DNA of 52,078 nucleotides from Lachnospiraceae bacterium C7 (lineage in GTDB: Bacteria > Bacillota > Clostridia > Lachnospirales > Lachnospiraceae). Position numbers and translations under genes: made by a program. The notes below the pieces were generated by a model that did not search any database, was not told the origin of the DNA, and saw only the letters and a list, made by a program, of their open reading frames with translations. Position 1 is the stretch's first letter. Each line of letters starts with the position of its first letter. The stretch is taken from the NCBI GenBank assembly GCA_900113385.1, contig FOPE01000018.1:1-52078 (forward strand), read 5' to 3'. Below, piece by piece: positions 26,731-35,552 of the stretch.

Positions 26731-27182
26731 TGTATTCCTCCTTCAGAAATGTATAGTTGCTTATAGTTACTTGATATTGTTGAATAAATAACTTCTTTGC
26801 TCTTGGCGGAATTAAAATTTATATTAACTATACTTAAATGTTTATCCTTTGAAGTTTCCGTGATAATACAACAAAATTTAGCATTTTTTTCATTCGAAAG
26901 TTTATATTTATCATCGTAATATATAATGACACAATCCTTCATATAAGTTGCTTCAGGAAATTCTGATTTTAGTAACATTAGTTCTGGTTCTCCGCTTTGA
27001 TAAATATTAGATACGTTAGAGCAAATATTTATAGCGTGCTGTAGTTCGATAGTTTTTTCAGAAATATTATGGGATTTTATAAAAAAACGGAGACATATCG
27101 TTACTATGAAAAGAAAAATTAAAATATTTATCATTAATTCAATTAAAAAAGTTGATGATTTTGGGTGAATATATTTTTTCAT
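26727..27182 (-). CDS. Pseudopilin-like protein
   Basis: 151 aa. The N-terminus KSSTFLIELMINILIFLF looks like a type IV pilin start: TFLIE places Glu at +5 if cleavage falls after Ser, where the usual motif has Gly before FTLIE. One long hydrophobic helix follows, then a small soluble domain. GGAGG precedes the ATG. Assembly as a minor pilin is inferred; a missing Gly at -1 makes processing uncertain. Confidence 0.6.
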   Translation of the reverse strand: MKKYIHPKSSTFLIELMINILIFLFIVTICLRFFIKSHNISEKTIELQHAINICSNVSNIYQSGEPELMLLKSEFPEATYMKDCVIIYYDDKYKLSNEKNAKFCCIITETSKDKHLSIVNINFNSAKSKEVIYSTISSNYKQLYISEGGIQ

Positions 27183-27274
27183 GTTGCCTCCTTTCTAATA
27201 TAAATAAAAACAAACTATCTATATTTTTACATAAAATAAACAAACTGTTTATAATTTAAAATATACTAAAAAAG

Positions 27275-27820
27275 CTACTGTCTATATTGTTTAATCACGG
27301 TTTGATGTGGTTTAGCAGCTTGTAAATGTATTTTCACTAGATGCTTGTTTTTTGATATATCAACAAAACTTATAGAAAGTATGTTGTTAGTATCTAGAGA
27401 AATATCCATGGATGAAATCTGAGAAATTTTTTGCCCAGCTTCAAGGGAAAACAGGGAATTCTCATTAACCACTAGTTCTCTAAGCCAACCATTATAATAA
27501 TAAATATATGTGATATATAAGGTGTTATTATCGTTAGAATTTAAAGCTAGGGCTGTAATCATTTCATCAGTGGTTCCATCAGAAAGAGTTGTAATCTCAA
27601 TTCCGTCAGAATAATCGTAAGTAGAAATTTTTTGAGCAATATATGAGTTAGCTGTGCGGATATTAAAATTAGAATTAATTTGTGATGCAATTTTTTGGTA
27701 CTGTTTAACACCAGTTAAAATAACGATGGAACCTGTAATTGCAAAAAGAGTTAAAAGAAGAATTATCATAAGTGAATCAATATTTTTTTTGTAGCGAGAA
27801 AAACGGCTTAACTTTAACAT
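27275..27820 (-). CDS. DUF4860-like pilus-operon protein
   Basis: 181 aa. One N-terminal membrane helix (SLMIILLLTLFAITGSIVIL) and a small soluble domain of mostly beta pattern. From memory of Lachnospiraceae pilus loci it resembles DUF4860 proteins, whose role is unknown. AAAGGAGG precedes the ATG. A 92-nt AT-rich gap separates it from the pseudopilin gene. Confidence 0.55.
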   Translation of the reverse strand: MLKLSRFSRYKKNIDSLMIILLLTLFAITGSIVILTGVKQYQKIASQINSNFNIRTANSYIAQKISTYDYSDGIEITTLSDGTTDEMITALALNSNDNNTLYITYIYYYNGWLRELVVNENSLFSLEAGQKISQISSMDISLDTNNILSISFVDISKNKHLVKIHLQAAKPHQTVIKQYRQ

Positions 27821-27849
27821 AATAATCCTCCTTTCATCTAATTTTAAAA

Positions 27850-28185
27850 TTATTTATTCGTATTATCTTTTTTTAAAATAACATAAGTTGGTCTTAGGTT
27901 ATCGGCAATTACTGTGTAATTAATAACAAAAACATCTTTGTCATATTTTAAAGCATAATTTTTCTCTAGATATTCAATGTTTGGGGGATAAAATCCCTCA
28001 ACAACGTAGCAAGTAGTAATTCCTTTATCTAAAGATTGTGTCAAAATATCCTGTTCTTCATTAATATTTTTGGAAGTTAAACTATTTGAAAAAATACAAA
28101 AATAGAATAGCAACCCAATAAAAAGAATAAGAGGAATAAAAGGAATGACATATTTGCCTAATTTATTTTGCCTAGTTCCAAACAT
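27850..28185 (-). CDS. Small membrane-anchored protein of the pilus operon
   Basis: 111 aa, not recognised. One N-terminal membrane helix (YVIPFIPLILFIGLLFYFCI) then an outside domain with EGFYPPNIEYLEKNYALKYD, suggestive of a pilin-like ancestry in which a short sequence follows the helix. Ribosome site AAGGAGGGG. It lies between gspF-like and DUF4860-like genes. Confidence 0.55.
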   Translation of the reverse strand: MFGTRQNKLGKYVIPFIPLILFIGLLFYFCIFSNSLTSKNINEEQDILTQSLDKGITTCYVVEGFYPPNIEYLEKNYALKYDKDVFVINYTVIADNLRPTYVILKKDNTNK

Positions 28186-28209
28186 TTAACCCCTCCTTGA
28201 ATTAATAAT

Positions 28210-29241
28210 TTAGTTTATGCTTGATAAAATTCCAAGTAAAGGAAGCATGAATGATATTAAAACCAATCCAATTAAAATCGCTAAAATAACTACAAGACAA
28301 GGCTCTAGTAAAGAAATAAAATGGTGAATTTCTTCACTTGCAGCCTCTTCGTAGGAACGGGAAATTTCATTCATTATTTCGTCCATAGAACCTGTTGTAA
28401 AGCCTACGGTTAACCAACTTGCATACATGTCTGAAAAAATATTAGCAAGTACAAGAGATTTTGCAAAGGTTTCACCTTGAGCAATATGTTCTTTGCATTG
28501 ACGAATTTTGTCTAGCATATGCGGGTTATAGATGAGTTTTTCGGATAATTCTAAGCCACGATCCACATCTAAGCCACTATAAAGAGCCATATACATACAA
28601 TTTGCAAAACGACTCGTAGATACAAGCATAGACAAACGTCCGCCTAGTAAAAAGGTTTTTCCTGTATCAGTTTTATAAAGAATAATTACAAAAATAATAC
28701 ATGCGATTAAGAAAAATGCAAGAGCAACCATGTATTTATTAAGAAATCTACTAATATTCATTAAAGATGATGCAAAACCAGTAAGTTCGCTACCTAGTTC
28801 TGCGTAAATTTGTGAAAAAACAGGTAAAATTTTTGAAACCAAAACAATTATTACAACCAGCATTACAAGAATCATTACAAATGGATAAAAAACAGCTGAC
28901 TTAATGCCAGTTTTAATTTCTTCCTCACGTTCGTAATAATCACCTAAAGAAAATAAAGTCTCTTCAAGATGACCAGTTTCTTCACCTATTTTTATCATTT
29001 GAACCATGTATGTAGGAAAAACACCAGAATCTTCCAAAGCTTCGTGTAATTTGGCGCCATCCTTCATGTATTCATAAATACTATTTAAAAAATCTTTGGT
29101 TTCTTTGTCCCTAGTTTCCTCTTCTAAAATAGATAAACCTACATATGTTGGAAGCCCAGCGCGAACAATCATTCCTATTTGTCGACAAAAGGCTGTGATT
29201 TCGGGATTTGATAATTTTTGTTTAGAAAGTGTCTTTCCCAT
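28210..29241 (-). CDS. GspF/PilC-family inner membrane assembly protein
   Basis: 343 aa. Two GspF domains are seen (FCRQIGMIVRAGLPTYVGLS and FANCMYMALYSGLDVDRGLE) with three membrane segments, ending in LVVILAILIGLVLISFMLPL. PilC/GspF proteins are the membrane platform of type IV pili and type II secretion and contact the ATPase. AGGAGGAG precedes the ATG. It is somewhat shorter at the N-terminus than many PilC proteins (about 400 aa). Confidence 0.9.
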   Translation of the reverse strand: MGKTLSKQKLSNPEITAFCRQIGMIVRAGLPTYVGLSILEEETRDKETKDFLNSIYEYMKDGAKLHEALEDSGVFPTYMVQMIKIGEETGHLEETLFSLGDYYEREEEIKTGIKSAVFYPFVMILVMLVVIIVLVSKILPVFSQIYAELGSELTGFASSLMNISRFLNKYMVALAFFLIACIIFVIILYKTDTGKTFLLGGRLSMLVSTSRFANCMYMALYSGLDVDRGLELSEKLIYNPHMLDKIRQCKEHIAQGETFAKSLVLANIFSDMYASWLTVGFTTGSMDEIMNEISRSYEEAASEEIHHFISLLEPCLVVILAILIGLVLISFMLPLLGILSSIN

Positions 29242-29256
29242 ATATACTCCTCCTGA

Positions 29257-30234
29257 TTAATATACATAACTAATTTTATAATTAGCCTTGTTGGGCGTGA
29301 ATTTTTTTGGAGTTTTGCTGGTTGAAGCAAAGGTGGGGTCAAGCATTTCCCAGGAATTTCCATTGAAACGTATAATGCCATTAATCCAGCCTTTCCCAGT
29401 TATATAAACGCTAATCCATGCATGATATTCAGTGCCAGCATAGCCAATTTCAAGGCGTGTAGGAATTTGTTGGCTTCTTAACATAGAAGCAATCACTGAA
29501 GCATAATCAAAACAAATTCCCTTTTTGGAAGCTAAAATTTCATCGACAACAGGAAGATATCCTGTTTTTGCACTGCGTGCTTTTGGATAGTCGTATGAAA
29601 AATTTTTAATAATCCAATTATATGTTTTTTGAACAACTTGTATGTCATTAGATGCAGTATAAGCAAGTTTTTTCCCTTTCGATATTACCTTTGAGTTTGA
29701 ATTAAAATCTACATATTGATTAGGGTATAAAAAAGGCCCAAAGGTATTAGTAATATTTGCGGTAAAATTATACGAATGAATCAGAGAATATTTATTACCG
29801 GAAATATTTTCGTATATATTTATAGAATAATTACCACTTCCTGCCGATAGCGGAAAACTTTCTGTTTTATTTTTTAAATCGTAGGTATATGTAACAGAAT
29901 CGGGACCAGTAACTTGCATTTTTACTTTTGGGTTGGTTCCAGAATATGTAACTAAAAAATAGCCCTCTCCACAATTTGAATAGTCAATTTCACTATTTTT
30001 AGCAGAGGATTTGTTATTCCCAGGTGTAGGTACAAGGACCTTAGGTGTATTGTCACGACTACCTTTTTTGGATTTAGAGGTGGCAGCGTCAATATGTCCA
30101 TTTGAAATATCATCTAAAGTGGATGAACTACTATCTGAAAAAAAAGGTATACCATTTTCACAACCGTCTAAAAATAGAACAGAAAGACTTATAGCAATTA
30201 ATAACGATATATTTTTTTTGAATTTTTTCAGCAT
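29257..30234 (-). CDS. Transglutaminase-like lipoprotein
   Basis: 325 aa. Signal peptide with lipobox-like LFLDGC near residue 25. The C-terminal part carries a transglutaminase-like cysteine protease/acyltransferase core: Cys in KKGICFDYASV near 240, His in TEYHAWISV near 270, Asp in EMLDPTF near 298. A linker and beta-rich domain precede it. It is first in the pilus-like operon, 15 nt before gspF, so it may crosslink or trim surface fibres; this is inference. TAGGAG precedes the ATG. Confidence 0.85.
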   Translation of the reverse strand: MLKKFKKNISLLIAISLSVLFLDGCENGIPFFSDSSSSTLDDISNGHIDAATSKSKKGSRDNTPKVLVPTPGNNKSSAKNSEIDYSNCGEGYFLVTYSGTNPKVKMQVTGPDSVTYTYDLKNKTESFPLSAGSGNYSINIYENISGNKYSLIHSYNFTANITNTFGPFLYPNQYVDFNSNSKVISKGKKLAYTASNDIQVVQKTYNWIIKNFSYDYPKARSAKTGYLPVVDEILASKKGICFDYASVIASMLRSQQIPTRLEIGYAGTEYHAWISVYITGKGWINGIIRFNGNSWEMLDPTFASTSKTPKKFTPNKANYKISYVY

Positions 30235-30256
30235 GAAATTCTCCTAATTAAAAATT

Positions 30257-30337
30257 ATTATAGTCTTCTTATGTTTTATATCGACAACTGTTGAAAAAGA
30301 TAAATCTGTTGAAAAAGATTAAAGTGTATGTTATACT
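30257..30337. promoter_or_regulatory. Divergent promoters of secG and the pilus-like operon
   Basis: Plus strand: TTGAAA (30309-30314), 17 nt, TATACT (30332-30337), for secG. Minus strand: TATAAT (30262-30257) with a weak TTGTCG 19 nt away. CTGTTGAAAAAGAT is repeated twice in a row around 30288-30319. Confidence 0.6.
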
Positions 30338-30375
30338 AAAATGAGTTTTTAGTAGGAAAATAGGAGGGACGCTTA

Positions 30376-30615
30376 ATGGAGACTCTACAAATTGTATTAG
30401 CAGTTGCTTTAATCGTTTTAAGTGCGATTATGACAGTTGTCATTCTAATGCAAGAGGGAAAATCCGCTGGACTTGGTACAATTGCTGGTGCAGCAGATAC
30501 ATTCTGGCAGAAAAATAAAGGTCGTTCAGTTGAGGGACGTTTAGTTTTAGCAACAAAGATTGGAGTTGCGTTAATTTTAATTCTTTCAATAGTATTAAAT
30601 TTAGGAATCTGGTAG
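30376..30615 (+). CDS. secG: Preprotein translocase subunit SecG
   Basis: 79 aa, two membrane helices (IVLAVALIVLSAIMTVVILM and LVLATKIGVALILILSIVLN) joined by the conserved QEGKSAGLGTIAGAADTFW loop. It assists SecYEG-mediated protein export. AGGAGGGA precedes the ATG. It is followed by a terminator and then rnr, the common Firmicutes order. Confidence 0.95.
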   Translation: METLQIVLAVALIVLSAIMTVVILMQEGKSAGLGTIAGAADTFWQKNKGRSVEGRLVLATKIGVALILILSIVLNLGIW

Positions 30616-30625
30616 AAAGAAGGCT

Positions 30626-30659
30626 AGCTGTCGTAGAGATTACTACGGCAGCTTTTTTT
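30626..30659 (+). terminator. Terminator between secG and rnr
   Basis: AGCTGTCGTAG (30626-30636) pairs with CTACGGCAGCT (30643-30653 region) with one G-U pair, then seven Ts. Confidence 0.88.
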
Positions 30660-30739
30660 GTCTCAGCGTCAATCCTAATAATGACGAAATAATATATACC
30701 TAATATATACCGTAGAAGAAATGCAAAGAGGTGAAAAGT

Positions 30740-32905
30740 TTGAGTAATAAGAAAAAAGCAATCATTCGAGAAATGGTAAATGAGATGTATGAAAAGCGCA
30801 AGAAAATAATTTATGATTTTGTGTGCGACGATATTTATGTTCCAATGAAAATCAAAGAATTATCTATTGTGCTTGGAGTATCAAAAGAAGATAGACCAAT
30901 GCTAGATAAAATTTTAGCTGAACTTATAGATGAAGGAAAAATAGAAGTATCAAAGAGAGGTAAGTATTCTAAATGTAAGACAAAGGCTGTAGAGGGTACA
31001 TTTGTAGCTCATCCACGAGGATTTGGTTTTGTTGAACTAGAAGATGAAGACGAAGATATTTTTATTCCAGCTGATGATGTAAATGGTGCGATGCACAATG
31101 ATAAAGTAGAAGTAATTATATCAAAGGTAACTAGTGGAAAAAGACGAGAAGGTAAAATCCTAAAAATAATTGAGCGTGGTATGAAACAAGTGGTTTGTTC
31201 TTACGAGCAAAGTGCTAATTTTGGATTTGCTGTCCCAGAAAATATTAAGTTTACAAGTGATATTTTTATCCCAAATGGAAAAAATAAAGGCGCTATAGCA
31301 GGAGATAAAGTTGTGGTAGAAATCACAAAATATGCTCAAAACGATAGAAAGCCAGAAGGAAAAGTTGTAGAAGTTTTAGGCCATGCAGGCGAAGCCGGTA
31401 CTGATATTTTAGCTATAATTCGTGCAAACGGTTTGCCAGAAGAATTCCCTGAAAAGGTTGAAAAACAAGCCGTTAGAGTAGCATCTGATGTATCAGAGGC
31501 TGATATGAATGGAAGAATGGACATAAGAGATTGGCAAATGGTGACAATAGATGGTGAAGATGCAAAGGATTTAGATGATGCAGTTTCCCTTACTATGGAA
31601 GGCGAAAATTATAAGCTAGGTGTTCACATTGCAGATGTAACTAATTATGTTCAAGAAAACAGTGCATTAGATAAAGAAGCAATTAAAAGAGGTACATCTG
31701 TTTATTTAGTAGATCGTGTAATTCCAATGCTACCAAGGACTTTATCAAATGGTATTTGTTCACTTAATCAAGGAGAAAATAGGCTTGCACTTAGTTGCAT
31801 TATGACGATTAATCCAAAGGGCGAGGTAATTGATCATAAAATAGCAGAGACTGTAATCAAAGTAGACAGAAGAATGAGCTATACTAGTGTTAAAAAGATT
31901 CTCGAAGATAAAGATGAATCAGAAATTGAAAAATATAAAGAGCTTGTTCCTATGTTTGAAAAAATGGCAGAATTAGCAAATATTCTAAGAAAAAGAAGAA
32001 TGAAGCGTGGCGCAATTGATTTTGATTTTCCAGAAACAAAAGTTATTTTAGATGAAGCTGGAAAGCCTGTAGAAATCAAGCCATACGATAGAAATACAGC
32101 TACAAAATTAATTGAGGATTTTATGCTTATTGCTAATGAAACAGTAGCAACAGAATTTTTCTGGCAGGACATTCCTTTCTTATATAGAACACATGAGAAT
32201 CCTGACGAAGAAAAAATTGAAAGATTGTCAACATTTATCAATAATTTTGGATACATGCTTCATATTTCAAGAGATGAACTTCATCCAAAAGAATTGCAAA
32301 AACTTTTACAAAAAATAGAAGGAACGGATGAGGAGCCATTAATTAGTAGATTGACATTGCGCTCTATGAAGCAGGCTAAGTATACAACAGAATGTACAGG
32401 ACATTTTGGATTGGCAACAAAATATTATTGCCATTTCACATCACCTATCAGACGTTATCCTGATTTGCAAATTCATAGAATTATAAAAGAAACATTGCGT
32501 GGAAAATATAATGAAGCAAGACGTGAACACTATGAAGGAATTCTTCCTAATATTGCTAAACAGACTAGTGAATTAGAAAGACGAGCAGACGAGGCAGAGC
32601 GTGAAACCATTAAACTTAAAAAGGTAGAGTTTATGGAAGGAAAAGAAGGCCAAGAATATGAAGGCGTGATTTCAGGTGTTACTGAATGGGGTATCTTTGT
32701 AGAACTTGAAAATACAGTAGAAGGATTAGTTAGAGTAGCTAATATGTCAGATGACTTCTATTATTATGATGCAGAAAAATATATGTTTTATGGAGAAAGA
32801 ACTCATAAAGAATATAAACTAGGACAAAAGGTAAAAGTTAGACTTGAAAAAGTTGATGTGAAAATGCGCACAATAGACTTTGAATTAGTTCTAGATGAGA
32901 AATAA
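30740..32905 (+). CDS. rnr: Ribonuclease R
   Basis: 721 aa. A 3'-5' exoribonuclease that degrades structured RNA. N-terminal helix-turn-helix-like part, two cold-shock domains (GTFVAHPRGFGFVELEDEDE), the RNB catalytic core with DGEDAKDLDDAVSL and HIADVTNYV, and a C-terminal S1 domain (YEGVISGVTEWGIFVELENT). I favour TTG 30740 as start because AAAGAGGTG lies 8 nt upstream and overlaps the alternative GTG 30731. No smpB follows, unlike many Firmicutes. Confidence 0.95.
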   Translation: MSNKKKAIIREMVNEMYEKRKKIIYDFVCDDIYVPMKIKELSIVLGVSKEDRPMLDKILAELIDEGKIEVSKRGKYSKCKTKAVEGTFVAHPRGFGFVELEDEDEDIFIPADDVNGAMHNDKVEVIISKVTSGKRREGKILKIIERGMKQVVCSYEQSANFGFAVPENIKFTSDIFIPNGKNKGAIAGDKVVVEITKYAQNDRKPEGKVVEVLGHAGEAGTDILAIIRANGLPEEFPEKVEKQAVRVASDVSEADMNGRMDIRDWQMVTIDGEDAKDLDDAVSLTMEGENYKLGVHIADVTNYVQENSALDKEAIKRGTSVYLVDRVIPMLPRTLSNGICSLNQGENRLALSCIMTINPKGEVIDHKIAETVIKVDRRMSYTSVKKILEDKDESEIEKYKELVPMFEKMAELANILRKRRMKRGAIDFDFPETKVILDEAGKPVEIKPYDRNTATKLIEDFMLIANETVATEFFWQDIPFLYRTHENPDEEKIERLSTFINNFGYMLHISRDELHPKELQKLLQKIEGTDEEPLISRLTLRSMKQAKYTTECTGHFGLATKYYCHFTSPIRRYPDLQIHRIIKETLRGKYNEARREHYEGILPNIAKQTSELERRADEAERETIKLKKVEFMEGKEGQEYEGVISGVTEWGIFVELENTVEGLVRVANMSDDFYYYDAEKYMFYGERTHKEYKLGQKVKVRLEKVDVKMRTIDFELVLDEK

Positions 32906-32924
32906 AAAATATATGAAAAATAAG

Positions 32925-32958
32925 AGAAGCTAGGTGTTTACTCAAGCACCTAGCTTCT
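32925..32958 (+). terminator. Terminator-like hairpin after rnr
   Basis: AGAAGCTAGGTG (32925-32936) pairs perfectly with CACCTAGCTTCT (32947-32958). The T tract is short. Confidence 0.8.
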
Positions 32959-33029
32959 TAATGTTAATAAATTTCATGATTGTGTTACTATTCTATTAAT
33001 TCAACTAAAATGTCGATAAGATTAATAGA

Positions 33030-33128
33030 AGTAAATAATAGTAAATATAAATACATATAAGTATAAGTAAATATAAATACATATAAATGTAAGTAAATAT
33101 AATATAAGTAATTATAAATACTAAATAA
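33030..33128 (+). repeat. AT-rich tandem repeat after rnr
   Basis: Imperfect copies of AGTAAATATAAATACATATA and shortened forms. It lies between the rnr terminator and the 50-aa gene. No function is evident. Confidence 0.6.
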
Positions 33129-33138
33129 TTAATAAAAA

Positions 33139-33291
33139 TTAAAATGTAATATTAGACCTATCCTTTATTAATTTTGCACCATTTACGATATTAATTATAC
33201 CACAAACAAGACCGCAAATAAGGATAATTACACCAATAGCAATATTTGCTCCACCTGATCTACCAAGTGATTTGTAAATTTTTTCTTCCAT
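33139..33291 (-). CDS. 50-aa single-span membrane protein
   Basis: A short gene easily missed. It begins MEEKIYKSLGRSGGANIAIG, continues with one hydrophobic helix (VIILICGLVCGIINIVNGAK) and ends LIKDRSNITF. AGGAGGA lies 7 nt before the ATG, and a promoter TTGAAC-N16-TATAAT is placed correctly upstream, so the gene is very likely real. I recall similar small proteins in Lachnospiraceae genomes but know no function. Confidence 0.75.
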   Translation of the reverse strand: MEEKIYKSLGRSGGANIAIGVIILICGLVCGIINIVNGAKLIKDRSNITF

Positions 33292-33320
33292 AAAGGTATC
33301 CTCCTAAATGTTATAGGTTA

Positions 33321-33348
33321 ATTATAGCACAACTTATAACAAGTTCAA
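33321..33348 (-). promoter_or_regulatory. Promoter of the 50-aa membrane protein gene
   Basis: On the minus strand: TTGAAC (33348-33343), 16-nt spacer, TATAAT (33326-33321), 16 nt before the ribosome site. Confidence 0.65.
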
Positions 33349-33632
33349 AATATTTATAAAATATTCTAAATAAACTTATAAGTTATTTATAAGTATAACC
33401 TCTTGTAAAGGCGATATTTATAAATTATAATAATATATCATACGAAATAAAATCATGAAATGCAAATAAATGTAAAAACCAACACAGAATAAATAATAAG
33501 CAAATGTAACACAATAAAAGCTAAATTCATAATAACAGCATACACAACACAGTAAAAACAAAAATTAAAAGTAAAATTAATGTTATGACTAGCAAAGACA
33601 ATAAAAATATAATAAAAACGGAGGGTTAAAAA
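33349..33632 (+). other. Upstream region of the flavo-diiron gene
   Basis: Very AT-rich and without a gene. AACTTATAAGTT at 33373-33384 is a small palindrome. I cannot place a confident promoter. Confidence 0.4.
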
Positions 33633-34808
33633 ATGTTTTCATTAAAAGATACATTTATTACAGAACAAATTAAGCACTTAGGAGTTTATGATGATGGACT
33701 AGACATTTTTGAAAGTCAATATTGTCTTGAGGATGGAATTTCGTATAATTCATATGCAATTATGGATGAAAAAGTTGCTATTCTTGATACCGTTGATAGT
33801 AGAGCAACAGAAGAGTGGTTAAAAAATGTTGAAGAAACTTTAAATGGAAGACAACCAGATTACCTTGTTGTTTTACACTTAGAACCAGATCATTCTGCAA
33901 ATATTAAAAAATTAGTGGAAAAGTATCCAACAATGAAAATCGTTGGAAATGCAAAAACATTTTCAATGTTACCTCAGTTTTTTGACATTGAAAATTTAGA
34001 AGATAAAAAAGTCCTTGTTAAAGAAGGAGATACTTTAGAATTAGGTAAGCATGTTTTAACATTTGTAATGGCACCAATGGTACATTGGCCAGAGGTAATG
34101 GTTGCATATGAAAAAACAGAAAAGATTTTGTTCTCAGCAGATGCATTTGGAAGATTTGGAAATCCTACTGAAAAGTTACCATGGGATAGCAAAGGAAGAC
34201 GTTATTTTATAAATATTGTAGGAAAATATGGCGTTCAAGTTCAGATGCTATTGAAAAAAGCAGCAGCTTTAGAAATTAATAAAATATGCTCATTGCATGG
34301 ACCAGTACTTACAGAAAATTTAGATCATTATATTAAACTATATGATACATGGAGCAAGTACGAAGCAGAAGATGATGATATCTTTATTGCAGTTGCATCA
34401 ATTCATGGAAATACATTTAATGCAGTTGAAGAGTTTGAAGAAATTCTTAAATCCGAAGGAAAAGAAAATGTAGAAATTTTTGATTTAACTAGAAACGATA
34501 TTTCAGAGGGAGTTGCCCTAGCATTTAAGCACAAAAAAATTATTTTAGCAGCATCAAGCTATGATGGTGGAGTATTTTTACCAATGGAAGATTTTTTACA
34601 TCATCTTGTTGCTAAGAATTTCCAAAATAGAAAAATTGGATTAATTCAAAATGGTTCTTGGGGACCAATTGCAGCAAAAAAAATGCAAGAAATACTAGAA
34701 AAACAAAAAAATATTGAGTATTATAATACTGTTGTTACTATTAAAAGTACATTAAATGATGAAAGTAGAACACAGTTAAAAGAATTAGCGAAGGAAGTTT
34801 TATGTTAA
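33633..34808 (+). CDS. A-type flavoprotein (flavo-diiron oxygen/NO reductase)
   Basis: 391 aa. An N-terminal metallo-beta-lactamase-like diiron domain has HLEPDHSAN, the H-x-E-x-D-H metal motif, with further ligands around APMVHWPE, FSADAFGRFG and LHGPV. A C-terminal flavodoxin domain starts at IFIAVASIHGNTFNAVE. The FprA family reduces O2 to water or NO to N2O and protects anaerobes. ACGGAGGG precedes the ATG. The next gene overlaps its end by 7 nt. Confidence 0.93.
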   Translation: MFSLKDTFITEQIKHLGVYDDGLDIFESQYCLEDGISYNSYAIMDEKVAILDTVDSRATEEWLKNVEETLNGRQPDYLVVLHLEPDHSANIKKLVEKYPTMKIVGNAKTFSMLPQFFDIENLEDKKVLVKEGDTLELGKHVLTFVMAPMVHWPEVMVAYEKTEKILFSADAFGRFGNPTEKLPWDSKGRRYFINIVGKYGVQVQMLLKKAAALEINKICSLHGPVLTENLDHYIKLYDTWSKYEAEDDDIFIAVASIHGNTFNAVEEFEEILKSEGKENVEIFDLTRNDISEGVALAFKHKKIILAASSYDGGVFLPMEDFLHHLVAKNFQNRKIGLIQNGSWGPIAAKKMQEILEKQKNIEYYNTVVTIKSTLNDESRTQLKELAKEVLC

Positions 34809-35551
34809 AAATATATTATTCAAATGTAGTAAGCGAAGCTTTTTTTAAGGAGAATTATGAAAATATTTTAAAACAGAAAGTTTTACATACTACAAGAATA
34901 AAAAAAATAAATAAAATTAAAAATTCTAGCGAGAGGTGCCGCAGTTTGTCTGTGGGACTTCTTGCTAGTTTTGCATTTAGGCAAGAAAAAATAGATGTAA
35001 GTGAAATTGAAATTGTTTTTGGAAAAAATAATAAACCAGTCATCGAAAATGAAAATATTTTTTATAACGTTTCACATACAAATGGAGTATGTATTGTGGC
35101 AATTTCAGATGAACCAGTTGGAATAGACATAGAAACAATAAGGGAAAGATGGTTAAAAAATCCCAAGAAATTGGAACATTTAGCAAAAAAAATCTTAACA
35201 GAAAAAGAATATGATGTATACTTTAATATAGAGGATTTACAAAAAAAGGCAGAATTTTTCACTTGTATATGGACAAAAAAGGAAAGTTTTGTGAAAGAAA
35301 ATGGCAAGGGAATAACCTGCGAATTATCACAAATTCCAGTAATAGATAACAAAAATATTTTTTCATCAAAGATAAAGTTATCGGATGATGATAATTTCTC
35401 ATCAAAGATAAAGTTATCGGATGATGATAATTTCTCCCAAAAGGAAAAGTTCGCAGGCTATTTTTATAGCTGTTGCAGTAAGCAAATAGAAGGATCCTCA
35501 ATAATCGAGACCCAAGAAGTGGATCTGAATAATTTTTGGAGGAAGTATTAA
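34802..35551 (+). CDS. 4'-phosphopantetheinyl transferase (Sfp type)
   Basis: 249 aa. It loads phosphopantetheine from CoA onto acyl or peptidyl carrier proteins. The family core is visible: VGIDIETIRER with the metal Asp and Glu, and FFTCIWTKKESFVKENGKGI. The C-terminal part contains an exact 12-residue tandem duplication (SSKIKLSDDDNF twice) from a 36-bp DNA repeat. It overlaps the flavoprotein gene by 7 nt. No polyketide or peptide synthetase is in the window, so its partner is elsewhere. Confidence 0.88.
   Translation: MLKIYYSNVVSEAFFKENYENILKQKVLHTTRIKKINKIKNSSERCRSLSVGLLASFAFRQEKIDVSEIEIVFGKNNKPVIENENIFYNVSHTNGVCIVAISDEPVGIDIETIRERWLKNPKKLEHLAKKILTEKEYDVYFNIEDLQKKAEFFTCIWTKKESFVKENGKGITCELSQIPVIDNKNIFSSKIKLSDDDNFSSKIKLSDDDNFSQKEKFAGYFYSCCSKQIEGSSIIETQEVDLNNFWRKY
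35363..35434 (+). repeat. 36-bp in-frame tandem duplication
   Basis: Two identical copies, 35363-35398 and 35399-35434, inside the phosphopantetheinyl transferase gene. The identity at all positions suggests a recent event. Confidence 0.9.
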
Positions 35552-35552
35552 C

